DNA of 51,616 bases from positions 1 to 51,616 of the IMG/VR virus record IMGVR_UViG_3300042485_002515. One strand, given 5' to 3'. Below are positions 1 through 7,982 of this stretch, piece by piece. Within the stretch, counting starts at the first letter, position 1; each line of letters begins with the position of its first letter. The stretch comes from a virus. Position numbers and translations under genes: made by a program. The notes below the pieces were generated by a model. The model was not told where the DNA came from. It saw only the letters and a list, made by a program, of their open reading frames with translations, and searched no databases.

Positions 1-2
1 AT

Positions 3-530
3 GACATGGGCGACGGTGATGATGACGACGATAACGACATGGGCGACGATGATGAATTTAAAATGATGGAAGCCGATGATGACAACGAAGAAGATGGAGA
101 AATGACCGAAAGCCGTCGTCCTATGCAAAAAACAGCAGTTGATCTAATGCGTGAATACGTAGAGAAAATCAACACACCCAGCAACACCGAATTTACTCCA
201 GTGGGAACCGGTGCAGGTGGCGACAAACCAGCTGGTAACACCAAGAACCCACTTGCTGGTAAAAACGACATGGGCGGTAGCGCAGCTAATATTGCAAAAG
301 GCGGAAATGAAAGTGCACCAGATGGTCAACGTCCGCATGGCAAAGCCGGCGGCTTTCTTAAAGGCGCACAAGAAATTGATGTAGCAAAACGCAATGTTAA
401 CAAGCCAGGCGGCAACAAAGGCGCACAAAACTGGTATAGTAACAAGGCAAAAGCTAAATCTGGTGAAGGCCAAACTACTGATGGATCAGTTCCAGTTCAG
501 AAGAAAAGCATTGAACCAGGCGGCAACTAA
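3..530 (+). CDS. Acidic head-region protein, 5' truncated
   Basis: The frame is already open at the left edge, so the N terminus is missing; the first ATG at 6 falls within an Asp run and is probably internal. The first ~35 visible residues are almost all Asp/Glu with a few Met. Then comes a short helix (LMREYVEKI) and a Gly/Asn/Lys-rich, low-complexity tail with no recognisable domain. It lies 14 bp before the gp21-gp22-gp23 block, where T4-like phages keep small acidic prohead-core proteins (gp67/gp68). A prohead-core or internal-head role is therefore inferred from position and charge only; no homology to gp67 or gp68 is visible. Confidence 0.6.
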   Translation, partial: DMGDGDDDDDNDMGDDDEFKMMEADDDNEEDGEMTESRRPMQKTAVDLMREYVEKINTPSNTEFTPVGTGAGGDKPAGNTKNPLAGKNDMGGSAANIAKGGNESAPDGQRPHGKAGGFLKGAQEIDVAKRNVNKPGGNKGAQNWYSNKAKAKSGEGQTTDGSVPVQKKSIEPGGN

Positions 531-544
531 GTTAGGGCAATAAT

Positions 545-1186
545 ATGGCTTTGTACCTAAAAGAGAATCTTACTTTCGACCGAGCTCAGATAGAGGTCCT
601 AACCGAAGACTCTACAATCGGCGAAGGTAAGAATCTATATATGAAAGGGATATTCATTGAGGGAGGCGTAAAAAATGCCAACCAACGTGTTTATCCTATT
701 TCTGAAATTCAGAAAGCCGTAACACAAATCAATGAACAAATTAAAACAGGACATTCTGTTTTAGGCGAAGTTGATCACCCTGATGACCTAAAGATTAATT
801 TGGATCGTGTTAGCCACATGATTACTGAAATGTGGATGGACGGTCCTTGCGGCCACGGTAAGCTAAAAATCCTGCCAACACCCATGGGCAAGCTTGTCGA
901 AGCAATGATTACTTCAGGCGTTAAATTAGGTGTTAGTAGTCGTGGTAGTGGCGAAGTTAATGAAAGTACAGGACATGTCAGCGGTTTTGATATTATCACC
1001 GTTGACATTGTAGCACAGCCTTCGGCTCCGCATGCATATCCTAAAGCAATCTATGAGGGCTTGATGAATATGCGTCACGGACACCGAGTGTTAGATGTGG
1101 CTCGTGATGCCACACAAGATCAAAAAGTACAGAAGTACCTGAAAGAAGGCATTACACGCCTTATCAAAGACCTTAAGTTAAAATAG
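545..1186 (+). CDS. 21: Prohead core protease (gp21-like, S80 family)
   Basis: Serine protease that cleaves scaffold, capsid protein and internal proteins during prohead maturation. The 213-residue length matches T4 gp21 (about 212). Family motifs are visible: NQRVYP near residues 46-51, the catalytic His in EVDHP (H78), and the catalytic Ser in GVSSRG (S131/S132). The IVAQPSAP segment follows, where the family has its C-terminal core. Start ATG at 545, with a TTAGGGC ribosome site upstream. The next gene is the scaffold gp22 after 10 bp, then gp23, the T4 order 21-22-23. The family cuts after [LI]-x-E, relevant to the candidate internal proteins at 34952-46200. Confidence 0.93.
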   Translation: MALYLKENLTFDRAQIEVLTEDSTIGEGKNLYMKGIFIEGGVKNANQRVYPISEIQKAVTQINEQIKTGHSVLGEVDHPDDLKINLDRVSHMITEMWMDGPCGHGKLKILPTPMGKLVEAMITSGVKLGVSSRGSGEVNESTGHVSGFDIITVDIVAQPSAPHAYPKAIYEGLMNMRHGHRVLDVARDATQDQKVQKYLKEGITRLIKDLKLK

Positions 1187-1196
1187 GAGAAACCTG

Positions 1197-2303
1197 ATGT
1201 TATTAGATGCTATCAAACCATTGGTAGACAGCGGCATCATAAACGAAGATACGCAACAGGCGATCACGGAAGCGTGGGAAGCAAAGCTTCTTGAAGCTCG
1301 TGAAAGTGTTCGTGCAGAACTTCGTGAAGAATTTGCTACTCGCTATCAGCATGACAAACAAGTTATGGTTGAAGCTCTGGACAAAATGGTAACTGAATCT
1401 CTACACAGTGAACTTGAAGAGTTTGCAGCAGAGAAACAAGCATTAGCAGAAGATCGTGCGAAATTCAAAGTTCACATGATGGAAAGCAGCGAAAGGTTCA
1501 ACAATTTCTTAGTTGGTAAGTTAGCCGAAGAAATTAAAGAACTACGTGAAGATCGTAAACAATATGAAAACAGTGTTAGTAAGCTTGAATCATTTGTGAT
1601 CAAATCACTCGCAGAAGAAATTCAAGAGTTTGAGCAAGACAAGCAAGCAGTAGTTGAGACAAAAGTTCGTCTAATTGCTGGTGCTAAAGATAAACTTGCC
1701 GAACTGCAACAGAATTTCATTGCTCGTTCTGCAGAACTTGTTAAAGAATCAATTACCAGAAAACTGGAGTCAGAAATGACTCAACTCAAAGAAGACATCC
1801 AACTTGCTCGTGAGAACATGTTTGGTCGTCAAATCTTTGAAGCTTTTGCAAGTGAATTTGCAGTTACTCACCTAAATGAGAACAAAGAAATTCGCAAGCT
1901 ACAAGCTGTTGTTGCTGCTAAAGAGCAAGCTTTACAAGAAGCACAAGCTCATGTAGAAAAAGCTGCAATGATTGTTGAATCAAAAGAAAAAGAAATTAAA
2001 GTTATTAAGGAATCAGCAGAACGCAAAGAAATACTTGCAAGTCTGTTAAAACCTTTAAACAAGGAGAAAGCTACAGTAATGAGCGAACTTCTTGAAAGTG
2101 TGCAAACTGTAAAGTTACAGAGCGCATACGACAAGTATCTACCAGCTGTTTTAAACAACACAGCACAGAAGCCAACACAGCAAAAAACTGTATTGTCAGA
2201 AAGCCGTGTAGAAGTAACTGGTGATAAATCTGCTAATTCACTCGCTGTGGAAGAAAACGCCAATAACGTTTTTGAAATCAAGCGATTAGCAGGGCTAAAG
2301 TGA
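1197..2303 (+). CDS. 22: Prohead scaffold core protein (gp22-like)
   Basis: Major scaffolding protein of the prohead core, expected to be degraded by gp21 before DNA packaging. Almost the whole 368 residues are charged alpha-helix or coiled coil rich in Glu, Lys, Ala and Gln (EELREEFATRYQHDK near 40-55; long heptad-like runs at 60-300). That composition and the place between gp21 and gp23 identify it. It is longer than T4 gp22 (about 269). The C terminus ends EIKRLAGLK; the RLAGL motif recurs in candidate internal head proteins of this window (see findings). Start ATG at 1197 follows TAGGAGAAACCTG, a good ribosome site. Confidence 0.88.
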   Translation: MLLDAIKPLVDSGIINEDTQQAITEAWEAKLLEARESVRAELREEFATRYQHDKQVMVEALDKMVTESLHSELEEFAAEKQALAEDRAKFKVHMMESSERFNNFLVGKLAEEIKELREDRKQYENSVSKLESFVIKSLAEEIQEFEQDKQAVVETKVRLIAGAKDKLAELQQNFIARSAELVKESITRKLESEMTQLKEDIQLARENMFGRQIFEAFASEFAVTHLNENKEIRKLQAVVAAKEQALQEAQAHVEKAAMIVESKEKEIKVIKESAERKEILASLLKPLNKEKATVMSELLESVQTVKLQSAYDKYLPAVLNNTAQKPTQQKTVLSESRVEVTGDKSANSLAVEENANNVFEIKRLAGLK

Positions 2304-2305
2304 AC

Positions 2306-2313
2306 CCTAAATA
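2306..2313 (+). promoter_or_regulatory. Late promoter-like element before gp23
   Basis: CCTAAATA, six of eight matches to the T4 late -10 element TATAAATA (TAAATA core at 2308-2313). It begins six bases after the last sense codon of gp22 and overlaps the region of its stop codon; predicted RNA start near 2319, 11 bases before the gp23 ATG. The strong ribosome site AGGAGAAAAGGA spans the predicted start. Confidence 0.5.
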
Positions 2314-2329
2314 GGAGAAAAGGAAAATT

Positions 2330-3541
2330 ATGTCACAAGCACTATTAGAAAGCCGTTGGGGCGAAACAAAAGACGCTCTGCTCGAAGGCTTAAACGGTTC
2401 GAAAAGAACCACAATGGGTGTAATTCTTGAAAATACCCGCAAGCACTTGATGGAAACTGCAACTGCAGGTGCCACTGCTGCTTCAAATGTAGCTACACTT
2501 AACCGTGTAATTCTACCAGTAATTCGTCGTGTAATGCCGACAGTTATTGCTAACGAAATCGTTGGTGTTCAGCCAATGACTGGACCTGTTGCTCAGATCC
2601 ACACACTACGTGTTCGTTATGCTGACAACACTACTGATACCACAAGTGGATACTATCCAGCAGGTGAAAACGGTAGCACAACAGCAGGCGACGAAGCACT
2701 AAGTCCGTTCAAGATTGCTGTTGCTTATTCTGGTTTAACCAATGGTGGCACTGCTACTAACGGTAGAGCAGCTTCAACAAGCACACTTGAAGGTGTAACA
2801 GGTAACAGAATCAACGTTCAGATTCTAAAGCAAGTTGTGGAAGCCAAGACTCGTAAGTTATCAGCTCGCTGGACTTTCGAAGCTGCACAAGATGCACAAG
2901 CCATGCATGGTTTAGACATCGAAGCAGAAATCATGGCAGCTCTTGCACAAGAGATCACTGTTGAGATCGACCAAGAAATTTTAGGTTCACTACGTAGCCT
3001 TGCAGCAACTGAGTTTACATTTGACCAAGCTGCTGTTAGTGGTACTGCTACTTTCGTTGGTGACGAACACGCTGCTTTGGCTGTTCTAATCAATCGTACA
3101 GCAAACCTAATCGCTTCACGTACACGTCGTGGCGCTGGTAACTGGGCAGTTGTAAGTCCAGCAGCTCTAACTGTGTTACAGAGCGCAACAACTTCAGCAT
3201 TTGCTCGTACAACTGAAGGTACATTTGAAGCACCTACTAACACTAAGTTTGTTGGTACACTAAACGGTGCAATGCGTATCTATGTTGACAGCTATGCACG
3301 CGACAGCCAGGCTGTTTTAGTTGGTTATAAGGGTTCAAGCGAGGCTGATGCAGCCGCGTTCTACTGCCCATATATTCCTCTAATGAGTTCTGGTGTTGTG
3401 TTAGATCCAAGTACATTTGAGCCAGTAGTTGGTTTCATGACTCGTTATGGTTATATCGAGTTAACAAACACAGCGTCATCGTTTGGTAACGCTGCTGACT
3501 ACCTTGGCGAAATTGCTGTTTCAAATCTATCGTTCCAGTAA
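2330..3541 (+). CDS. 23: Major capsid protein (gp23-like)
   Basis: HK97-fold major head protein; the precursor is cleaved by gp21. It is 403 residues, shorter than T4 gp23 (521) but similar to marine T4-like versions. The N terminus (ALLESRWGETKDALLEGL) and the region RVILPVIRRVMPTVIANE-IVGVQPMTGP are typical of gp23. A gp21-type cleavage site L-M-E|T is present at residues 40-42, which would remove an N-terminal peptide of 42 residues. The C-terminal part (GFMTRYGYIELTNT) also matches the family. Start ATG at 2330 follows a purine-rich ribosome site. A strong terminator lies directly behind it (3566-3588). Confidence 0.95.
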   Translation: MSQALLESRWGETKDALLEGLNGSKRTTMGVILENTRKHLMETATAGATAASNVATLNRVILPVIRRVMPTVIANEIVGVQPMTGPVAQIHTLRVRYADNTTDTTSGYYPAGENGSTTAGDEALSPFKIAVAYSGLTNGGTATNGRAASTSTLEGVTGNRINVQILKQVVEAKTRKLSARWTFEAAQDAQAMHGLDIEAEIMAALAQEITVEIDQEILGSLRSLAATEFTFDQAAVSGTATFVGDEHAALAVLINRTANLIASRTRRGAGNWAVVSPAALTVLQSATTSAFARTTEGTFEAPTNTKFVGTLNGAMRIYVDSYARDSQAVLVGYKGSSEADAAAFYCPYIPLMSSGVVLDPSTFEPVVGFMTRYGYIELTNTASSFGNAADYLGEIAVSNLSFQ

Positions 3542-3565
3542 TTTCCACTCGGGATGGGAAACATT

Positions 3566-3588
3566 AAACCGCCGCAAGGCGGTTTTTT
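3566..3588 (+). terminator. Rho-independent terminator after gp23
   Basis: Perfect 8-bp stem AAACCGCC/GGCGGTTT (3566-3573 with 3578-3585), GCAA tetraloop of the stable GNRA class, and a T6 run at 3583-3588. It ends the head operon. Confidence 0.95.
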
Positions 3589-3607
3589 GTTGAGTACAGT
3601 TTCTGTT

Positions 3608-3635
3608 AATAAATATCTTTGTAGCAACAGCTACA
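3608..3635 (+). promoter_or_regulatory. Late promoter with 5'-terminal stem-loop
   Basis: AATAAATA (3608-3615) is a late -10-like element; the predicted RNA start (six bases after its last base) is G3621. The RNA would begin with a hairpin, GTAGC-AACA-GCTAC (3621-3634, extendable by T3620-A3635). A stem-loop at the 5' end usually protects mRNA. The leader then runs about 50 nt to the ribosome site AAGGAGG. Confidence 0.65.
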
Positions 3636-3672
3636 GCTCGTGTTTACACACATACACACAAGGAGGAAAAAT

Positions 3673-3900
3673 ATGAGCAAAACACCATACGAGATCCGTC
3701 TCGAACTTTTACATTTGGCACAAAGTATTTTACAAACGCCAGTCTATCAAACCCGAGAAGCAAAAATTAATGAATATCATTCTAAGTTAACTGATGCCAA
3801 TCGAGGAACTCTTCCGTATCCAACTCTGCCAGATTTTCCAACCAGCACTGATATTATCAGCAAGGCCGAGGAGCTTAAGAAGTTTGTAGATCAAGCGTAA
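3673..3900 (+). CDS. Small conserved-type phage protein, function unknown
   Basis: 75 residues beginning MSKTPYEIRLELLHLAQSIL. A longer frame begins at 3640, but the ATG at 3673 has an ideal ribosome site (AAGGAGG, 3660-3666) and the upstream residues look like untranslated leader. The N-terminal half is an amphipathic helix; then a Pro/Thr-rich stretch (TLPYPTLPDFPTSTD) and a short C-terminal helix. It has no known motif. It is a single-gene unit: own late promoter at 3608 and terminators on both sides (3566 and 3902). Strong signals suggest high late expression, so a minor head or tail component is possible, but this is inference. Confidence 0.8.
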   Translation: MSKTPYEIRLELLHLAQSILQTPVYQTREAKINEYHSKLTDANRGTLPYPTLPDFPTSTDIISKAEELKKFVDQA

Positions 3901-3901
3901 A

Positions 3902-3924
3902 AGAGCCCCGCAAGGGGCTTTTTG
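3902..3924 (+). terminator. Rho-independent terminator
   Basis: AGCCCC/GGGGCT stem (3904-3909 with 3914-3919) closed by a GCAA loop, extended by A-T and G-T pairs, followed by T5. The stop codon TAA of the 75-residue gene immediately precedes it. Confidence 0.93.
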
Positions 3925-3934
3925 TTATCCGTAC

Positions 3935-3964
3935 TATAAATATACTTGTTCATAAGAACTTATG
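3935..3964 (+). promoter_or_regulatory. Consensus T4-type late promoter and structured leader start
   Basis: TATAAATA (3935-3942) is an exact match to the T4 late -10 element. The predicted RNA start is G3948, and the RNA would open with a small hairpin (GTTC-ATAA-GAAC, or alternatively CATAA/TTATG, within 3948-3964). Further short inverted repeats, GCGG/CCGC (3964-3977) and GGC/GCC (3981-3993), precede the ribosome site AAGGAG at 4000-4005. Confidence 0.8.
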
Positions 3965-4013
3965 CGGAGCCAACCGCGTAGGCCTGGAACGCCAATTTTA
4001 AGGAGACAACAAA

Positions 4014-4505
4014 ATGGCACGTGGTTTAAAAATCAGTCACGAAAGAAGTGACGGCACATTAGTAGATCAAGAAGTTAGTACAACAATTAGTTCAATTGGT
4101 GGCACCGGCGGCATACCGCAATGGGTTACCGTACAAGGTGTAAAAACTGTAAAAGTACAATATAGAACAGATGCAGGGATCCTTCATGCAAATGCTTACA
4201 TTATTGCTCAAAAAGGTTCCAAGCAATTTTTAGTAGCAAACGCAACCGGTGCAGTAAACGGCGCAACACACAGTAATGCAAGTGTAACCGTAGGTACTTT
4301 AACCGCAGGCGCTGATGCTGCTAACGCAACTCCAGCAACAGGATCAAGCACTATGACTGTAACTGGATATAATACAAGTAACACTCGTTTTTATGTAAGC
4401 AGAATTTCCAACAAGTATGTTTGGGATCAAAGCAACAACAGGTATCGCTGGAGAACAAGCGATAGTGTTGCTACATCCACATTTGCCAACGTTGAATGTC
4501 ATTGA
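4014..4505 (+). CDS. Probable abundant small virion protein, function unknown
   Basis: 163 residues, beta-rich and full of Thr, Ser, Ala and Asn, with no Cys until the C-terminal ECH. Visible segments include GGIPQWVTVQGVKTVKVQYRT and RFYVSRISNKYVWDQSNN. No enzyme motif is present. It is monocistronic: exact consensus late promoter (3935), structured leader, ideal AAGGAG ribosome site, and terminators before and after. Those signals are as strong as or stronger than those of gp23, so an abundant virion protein such as a head decoration or fibre component is inferred. The start ATG at 4014 is 8 bases from the ribosome site. Confidence 0.8.
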   Translation: MARGLKISHERSDGTLVDQEVSTTISSIGGTGGIPQWVTVQGVKTVKVQYRTDAGILHANAYIIAQKGSKQFLVANATGAVNGATHSNASVTVGTLTAGADAANATPATGSSTMTVTGYNTSNTRFYVSRISNKYVWDQSNNRYRWRTSDSVATSTFANVECH

Positions 4506-4522
4506 TCAAAATGTTGTAAAAG

Positions 4523-4547
4523 AAACCCGCCAATGGCGGGTTTTTTT
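4523..4547 (+). terminator. Rho-independent terminator
   Basis: Nine-bp perfect stem AAACCCGCC/GGCGGGTTT (4523-4531 with 4535-4543), three-base loop, T7 run at 4541-4547. It separates the 163-residue gene from the fibre array. Confidence 0.94.
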
Positions 4548-4571
4548 ATGGAAACACAAACTATTTCTCAG

Positions 4572-4579
4572 CATAAATA
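4572..4579 (+). promoter_or_regulatory. Late promoter of the fibre array
   Basis: CATAAATA, seven of eight matches to TATAAATA; predicted start near 4585, 16 bases before the ATG at 4601. Ribosome site AAGGAT at 4588-4593. It directly follows the terminator at 4523-4547. Confidence 0.75.
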
Positions 4580-4600
4580 CACTGAATAAGGATAGTATAA

Positions 4601-5242
4601 ATGCCTTCTGTACAAAATTTTAATACAGATTTATTAATTAGCACTCAGGTAAATCCAGCAGCGGATATTACATTAGCTACCCGTACGGTTTTTATTGACG
4701 GAAATCTTCAAGTTGGCGGAAACACTACCACTGTAACTAAAACTGAATTGGAAGTTAGCGACAATATAATCACCATTAACAAAGGTGGTGGCGGCGCAAG
4801 TGGTGTGGTTTTGGGTACAGCCGGTATTGAAATTGATAGAAAAAACAGTGCAGGATCAGGACTTGCAAATGTATCAATACGTTGGAATGAAACGTTTGAT
4901 AAATGGCAGCTGACAACAGATGGCACAACTTACGGTAATATTGGATCAAGTTCGGGTTCAGGAGCCAGCGCAGTGGCTGATGATCCTAACCCAAGCTTAG
5001 GTGGTAATCTCAACACGTTGGCAAGGACAATTTATAGTGGTAATGTTGCTGTAGTCACTTTTGATAGTAATTTATCAGTAAAAAATACCGCAGTGGTTCC
5101 CAGTGCCATAGCAGGCTACAATGTCATATATTCACAGACTCCCAATGCAGGAGGTTCTGGCTTATATGTAACCAATACCACAAATACAAATAGAGAACTT
5201 GCCAGTGTTAAAAAAGCAATTGTATACTCACTGGTATTATAA
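4601..5242 (+). CDS. Fibre/appendage protein, first of array
   Basis: 213 residues, beta-rich, no Cys. Residues ~33-60 carry the phage-fibre module with GNLQVGGNTTTVTKTELEV followed by a segment DNIITINKGGGG; the same kind of module recurs in the 1414-residue fibre (GNLSVSGNTTTVNSIDTTV). A Gly/Ser hinge (GSSSGSGAS) near 120 divides it from a C-terminal domain ending KKAIVYSLVL. It is the first gene after a late promoter and leads a run of ten co-directional fibre-type genes joined by short gaps. The role is inferred as a trimeric fibre or collar component; its exact place on the virion is unknown. Confidence 0.75.
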   Translation: MPSVQNFNTDLLISTQVNPAADITLATRTVFIDGNLQVGGNTTTVTKTELEVSDNIITINKGGGGASGVVLGTAGIEIDRKNSAGSGLANVSIRWNETFDKWQLTTDGTTYGNIGSSSGSGASAVADDPNPSLGGNLNTLARTIYSGNVAVVTFDSNLSVKNTAVVPSAIAGYNVIYSQTPNAGGSGLYVTNTTNTNRELASVKKAIVYSLVL

Positions 5243-5251
5243 GGAATAAAA

Positions 5252-5575
5252 ATGGCAATTCATAATAGCGTTTTATTAGATTCAGGACAAGCAGCAGCAA
5301 ATGTATTTGCTTGTGCTTCAACCAATGGTGATGCAATTACTACAATGTATTTTTGTAATCGTAACGGTTCAACAACCACATTTAATTTATATGTAGTACC
5401 AGCTGGATTTGAAGCTAACTCAAACAATATTGCATATACTAATAAAACAATTACAGCCGGCGACACTTATATTATAGATTGGGAAAAATTAGTGTTAGGC
5501 CCCGGTGATAGCATCAGAGCTAATGCTAATGTAGGTAATGCAATTGTAGCGACCGTAAGTACCATAGGCTTATAA
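5252..5575 (+). CDS. Small beta-sandwich appendage protein
   Basis: 107 residues, nearly all predicted beta-strand. The pattern VLLDSGQAAANVF, TMYFCNRNGSTTTFNLYVV, NKTITAGDTYIIDWEKLVL, GPGDSIRANAN and IVATVSTIGL resembles a small jelly-roll or sandwich domain frequently found as a stand-alone gene within phage fibre cassettes. Ribosome site AAGGAAT sits over the stop of the preceding gene, so the pair is translationally linked. It probably caps or connects a fibre. No enzymatic residues are seen, and the function is inferred from context. Confidence 0.7.
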   Translation: MAIHNSVLLDSGQAAANVFACASTNGDAITTMYFCNRNGSTTTFNLYVVPAGFEANSNNIAYTNKTITAGDTYIIDWEKLVLGPGDSIRANANVGNAIVATVSTIGL

Positions 5576-5577
5576 CA

Positions 5578-6000
5578 ATGGGAAGATATTTAAAAAATAC
5601 TCAACTTGAAGGAGGCAGCTATGCAGTTCAACTGCCGCTTGGTAGTAGCAGCGTAGGCCCAGATGTACCTATAAACGGCCAGATAAGATTTAACACATCT
5701 AACAACAAGGTAGAATTATTTTTTGCTGGGGTTTGGAATCAAGTGGCAAAAATTGGATCTGTCAATATTGTTGTTGATGAATTTACCGGCGACGGAGTTA
5801 CAACTAACTTTACTATGAGTCAGTCTGAAAGTTCAGACAATGCTGTATTAGTATCAATTGGCGGAGTTTATCAACAACCTACTACAGCGTACACAGTATC
5901 GGCAACCACAATCAGTTTTACCAGCCCCCCGCCTGCACCAGGGATAAACCCAAACAAAATTGTTGTTGTTCATAATTTAAACAGCACAAACGCTGCATAA
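5578..6000 (+). CDS. Fibre-associated module protein
   Basis: 140 residues made of two modules. Residues ~34-55 (GQIRFNTSNNKVELFFAGVW) are a short W-ending beta motif, and ~70-135 (VLVSIGGVYQQPTTAYTV) form a second domain that recurs at the C-terminal parts of the next two fibres and in the 349-residue fibre. There is no clear ribosome site: the ATG comes two bases after the stop of the upstream gene, so translation is probably coupled. It acts as a fibre part or adaptor by inference; it may be a fibre C-terminal fragment that became a separate gene. Confidence 0.7.
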   Translation: MGRYLKNTQLEGGSYAVQLPLGSSSVGPDVPINGQIRFNTSNNKVELFFAGVWNQVAKIGSVNIVVDEFTGDGVTTNFTMSQSESSDNAVLVSIGGVYQQPTTAYTVSATTISFTSPPPAPGINPNKIVVVHNLNSTNAA

Positions 6001-6008
6001 GGAACACA

Positions 6009-7916
6009 ATGGCAATTGGGCGTATATCCGGACCAATGCTGTTTAGCAACCTTGAACGACAAGGTGTTGATCTTGCATTTCAATCAAATCTTCTTTATCT
6101 GGATGTTAACAACCTAAGAGTAGGTGTTCTTAATGCCAGTCCGCAATATGTATTTGACAGTTCTGGAAATGTCAAGATGGCAAATATTGTCATACTTGGT
6201 AATACTATAACAAGTAATACCGGTGTTATTAATCTTGGCAGCACGTCTAATATTGTAATTACCGGTGGATCTTCAAACAATGTTTTATACACAGATGGTT
6301 TAGGTAATCTACGATGGGGACAGATTAGTGAACTTGATATTACCTATGACAATTTTACGGTAACAACCGGCAACGCAGGTGTATGGTATGCTACAACGCT
6401 AAATTCAACTACAGCAAATGTATCAGACACACTATATACAGGAAATTTTAATACTGCTAATGCAGTAATTTCTGGTGGCTACATCAATAACTTAGCCAAT
6501 CTTACAGCGACCACTGCACAAGTTAATAATCTAAGTTCTGCTAATGCAGTAATTTCTGGTGGTTATATTAATAGTCTATCTAATCTTACAGCGACCACTG
6601 CACAAGTTAATAATCTAAGTTCTGCTAATGCAGTAATTTCTGGTGGTTATATTAATAGTCTATCTAATCTTACAGCGACAACAAGTAATGTAGGTGATTT
6701 ATATGTAACTACACTTAATGCAACTTCGGCAAACATATCAGGGTCGTTGTTTACTTCAAATTTATATACCGCTAATGCAGTAATTAGCGGCGGATATTTT
6801 GATGGATTATCTAATATTACAGTAAACACCGGAAACTCGAGCGCATGGTACACTACAGTTATAAACTCGTCCAGTGCCAACATAGCGACAGGAAATATAA
6901 CTAATTTTAGCACAGCCAATGCAGTAATCACTGGTGGATATTTTACAGAGATATCCAACATAACATCCAGCACAGGAAATGTTAGTAGTTGGTACGCAAC
7001 AACTTTAAATTCAACAACAGCAAACATAACTTCGGCCACTGTTACAAATTTGAGTACGTCAAATATTATAATTGGAGGAGGTAATGTCACCGCCAATTTG
7101 ACAGGAAACATTTCGGGCACCAATGCAACGTTTACAGGAAATATTGATGCCAGCTGGTTTGTTGGAAATGTACAAGGCACAACGGGTAATTTTGGTAATA
7201 TAAATGTTTCGTCAAATATCAATGTTACCGGCACTGTAACTGCTACAGGTAACATTGTTGCTCAAAAAATTACCAGCTCAACTGGCGATTTGCATATAAG
7301 TGCGGCAACAAATAATCCTAATAACATCATAAGATTTGACAGCGTGAGCGCATTTGATATACCGTCGGGCACCACAGCAGAAAGACCACCAAATCCAGAT
7401 TATGGATATGTTAGGTACAATACCGACCTTGGATCAATCGAATGGTGGGGCGGATCAAGTTGGGTAGCTGGAGCAAACTTAATTAGTACTCAACAAATTG
7501 TGCCCGACGGTCTCAACACTGTTTATACTCTTACACAAGCCACAGTAGAAAATGCTATCTTGGTCAATATCAATGGTACAATTCAACAAGCCGGAGCTGG
7601 AGCCTATAGTGTAAGTGGCAATCAAATCACGTTTTCAGAATTACCATTAGTCACTGATATTATTGAAATAAGATATTTGGCCTCTGGTGTGGCGGCACTC
7701 ACAGTTAATTTTGCAAATATTGCCAGCAACGTAAGTCCTGCTGCAAATGTAACCTACGATCTTGGGTCTATAAACAATCAATGGGCTAATTTACATGTCG
7801 GCGGAAACGTAAATCTTAGTTCCACTACAGGAACACCAAGCAATACTGCAAGTCCAGCAAGCTGGCTAAAAATTTACGTAAGCGGCACGCAATATTTCCT
7901 TCCTTTGTATCAATAG
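6009..7916 (+). CDS. Repeat-containing tail fibre protein
   Basis: 635 residues. The N terminus (GRISGPMLFSNLERQGVDLAF) is probably the attachment end. Residues ~120-390 are repeats of a ~28-residue unit around TANAVISGGYINSLSNLTAT, consistent with a beta-helical or triple-beta shaft. Three units are near-identical at DNA level (6456-6679). The C terminus has the W-ending motif GYVRYNTDLGSIEWWGG (~475-490) followed by the ILVNINGTIQQAGAGAYSV module (~517-560) also seen in neighbours, and ends with a short domain. Start ATG at 6009 follows AAGGAACAC. The place on the virion (long, short or side fibre) is not decided by sequence. Confidence 0.82.
   Translation: MAIGRISGPMLFSNLERQGVDLAFQSNLLYLDVNNLRVGVLNASPQYVFDSSGNVKMANIVILGNTITSNTGVINLGSTSNIVITGGSSNNVLYTDGLGNLRWGQISELDITYDNFTVTTGNAGVWYATTLNSTTANVSDTLYTGNFNTANAVISGGYINNLANLTATTAQVNNLSSANAVISGGYINSLSNLTATTAQVNNLSSANAVISGGYINSLSNLTATTSNVGDLYVTTLNATSANISGSLFTSNLYTANAVISGGYFDGLSNITVNTGNSSAWYTTVINSSSANIATGNITNFSTANAVITGGYFTEISNITSSTGNVSSWYATTLNSTTANITSATVTNLSTSNIIIGGGNVTANLTGNISGTNATFTGNIDASWFVGNVQGTTGNFGNINVSSNINVTGTVTATGNIVAQKITSSTGDLHISAATNNPNNIIRFDSVSAFDIPSGTTAERPPNPDYGYVRYNTDLGSIEWWGGSSWVAGANLISTQQIVPDGLNTVYTLTQATVENAILVNINGTIQQAGAGAYSVSGNQITFSELPLVTDIIEIRYLASGVAALTVNFANIASNVSPAANVTYDLGSINNQWANLHVGGNVNLSSTTGTPSNTASPASWLKIYVSGTQYFLPLYQ
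6456..6679 (+). repeat. 84-bp tandem repeat in fibre gene
   Basis: Units begin at 6456, 6540 and 6624 with an exact 84-bp period (28 codons). Units 2 and 3 are identical for their first ~56 bases; unit 1 differs in the middle. The third is cut short near 6679. The period is a whole number of codons, so copy changes would lengthen or shorten the fibre shaft in frame. Confidence 0.93.
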
Positions 7917-7940
7917 TAGCCAATCAATAACATTGTTCTT

Positions 7941-7972
7941 TTGGTAAATACTACAATTACAGTATAAACCAA
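7941..7972 (+). promoter_or_regulatory. Late promoter nested in a hairpin
   Basis: GGTAAATA (7943-7950) carries the TAAATA core. It lies in the 5' arm of an inverted repeat: TTGGT-AA-ATACT (7941-7952) pairs with AGTAT-AA-ACCAA (7961-7972) around an AA/AA internal loop, with an 8-base loop. The ribosome site AAGGA (7971-7975) begins inside the 3' arm. Predicted RNA start near 7956, in the loop, so a locally started RNA lacks the hairpin. Confidence 0.6.
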
Positions 7973-7982
7973 GGACTTTGCG

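Noticed and set aside
3640-3672. Longer start for the 75-residue gene
   Set aside because: The upstream part covers the untranslated leader and the AAGGAGG ribosome site.
3541-4013. tRNA or riboswitch in the two non-coding gaps after gp23
   Set aside because: Only terminators, late promoters and small leader hairpins are found; no cloverleaf or known aptamer pattern. No tRNA was seen in any other gap.
4417-4623. 68-residue plus-strand frame across the terminator at 4523
   Set aside because: It reads through a terminator and promoter and overlaps two supported genes.
6456-6679. CRISPR-like array
   Set aside because: Repeats are 84 bp, contiguous, in frame with a fibre gene and have no spacers.
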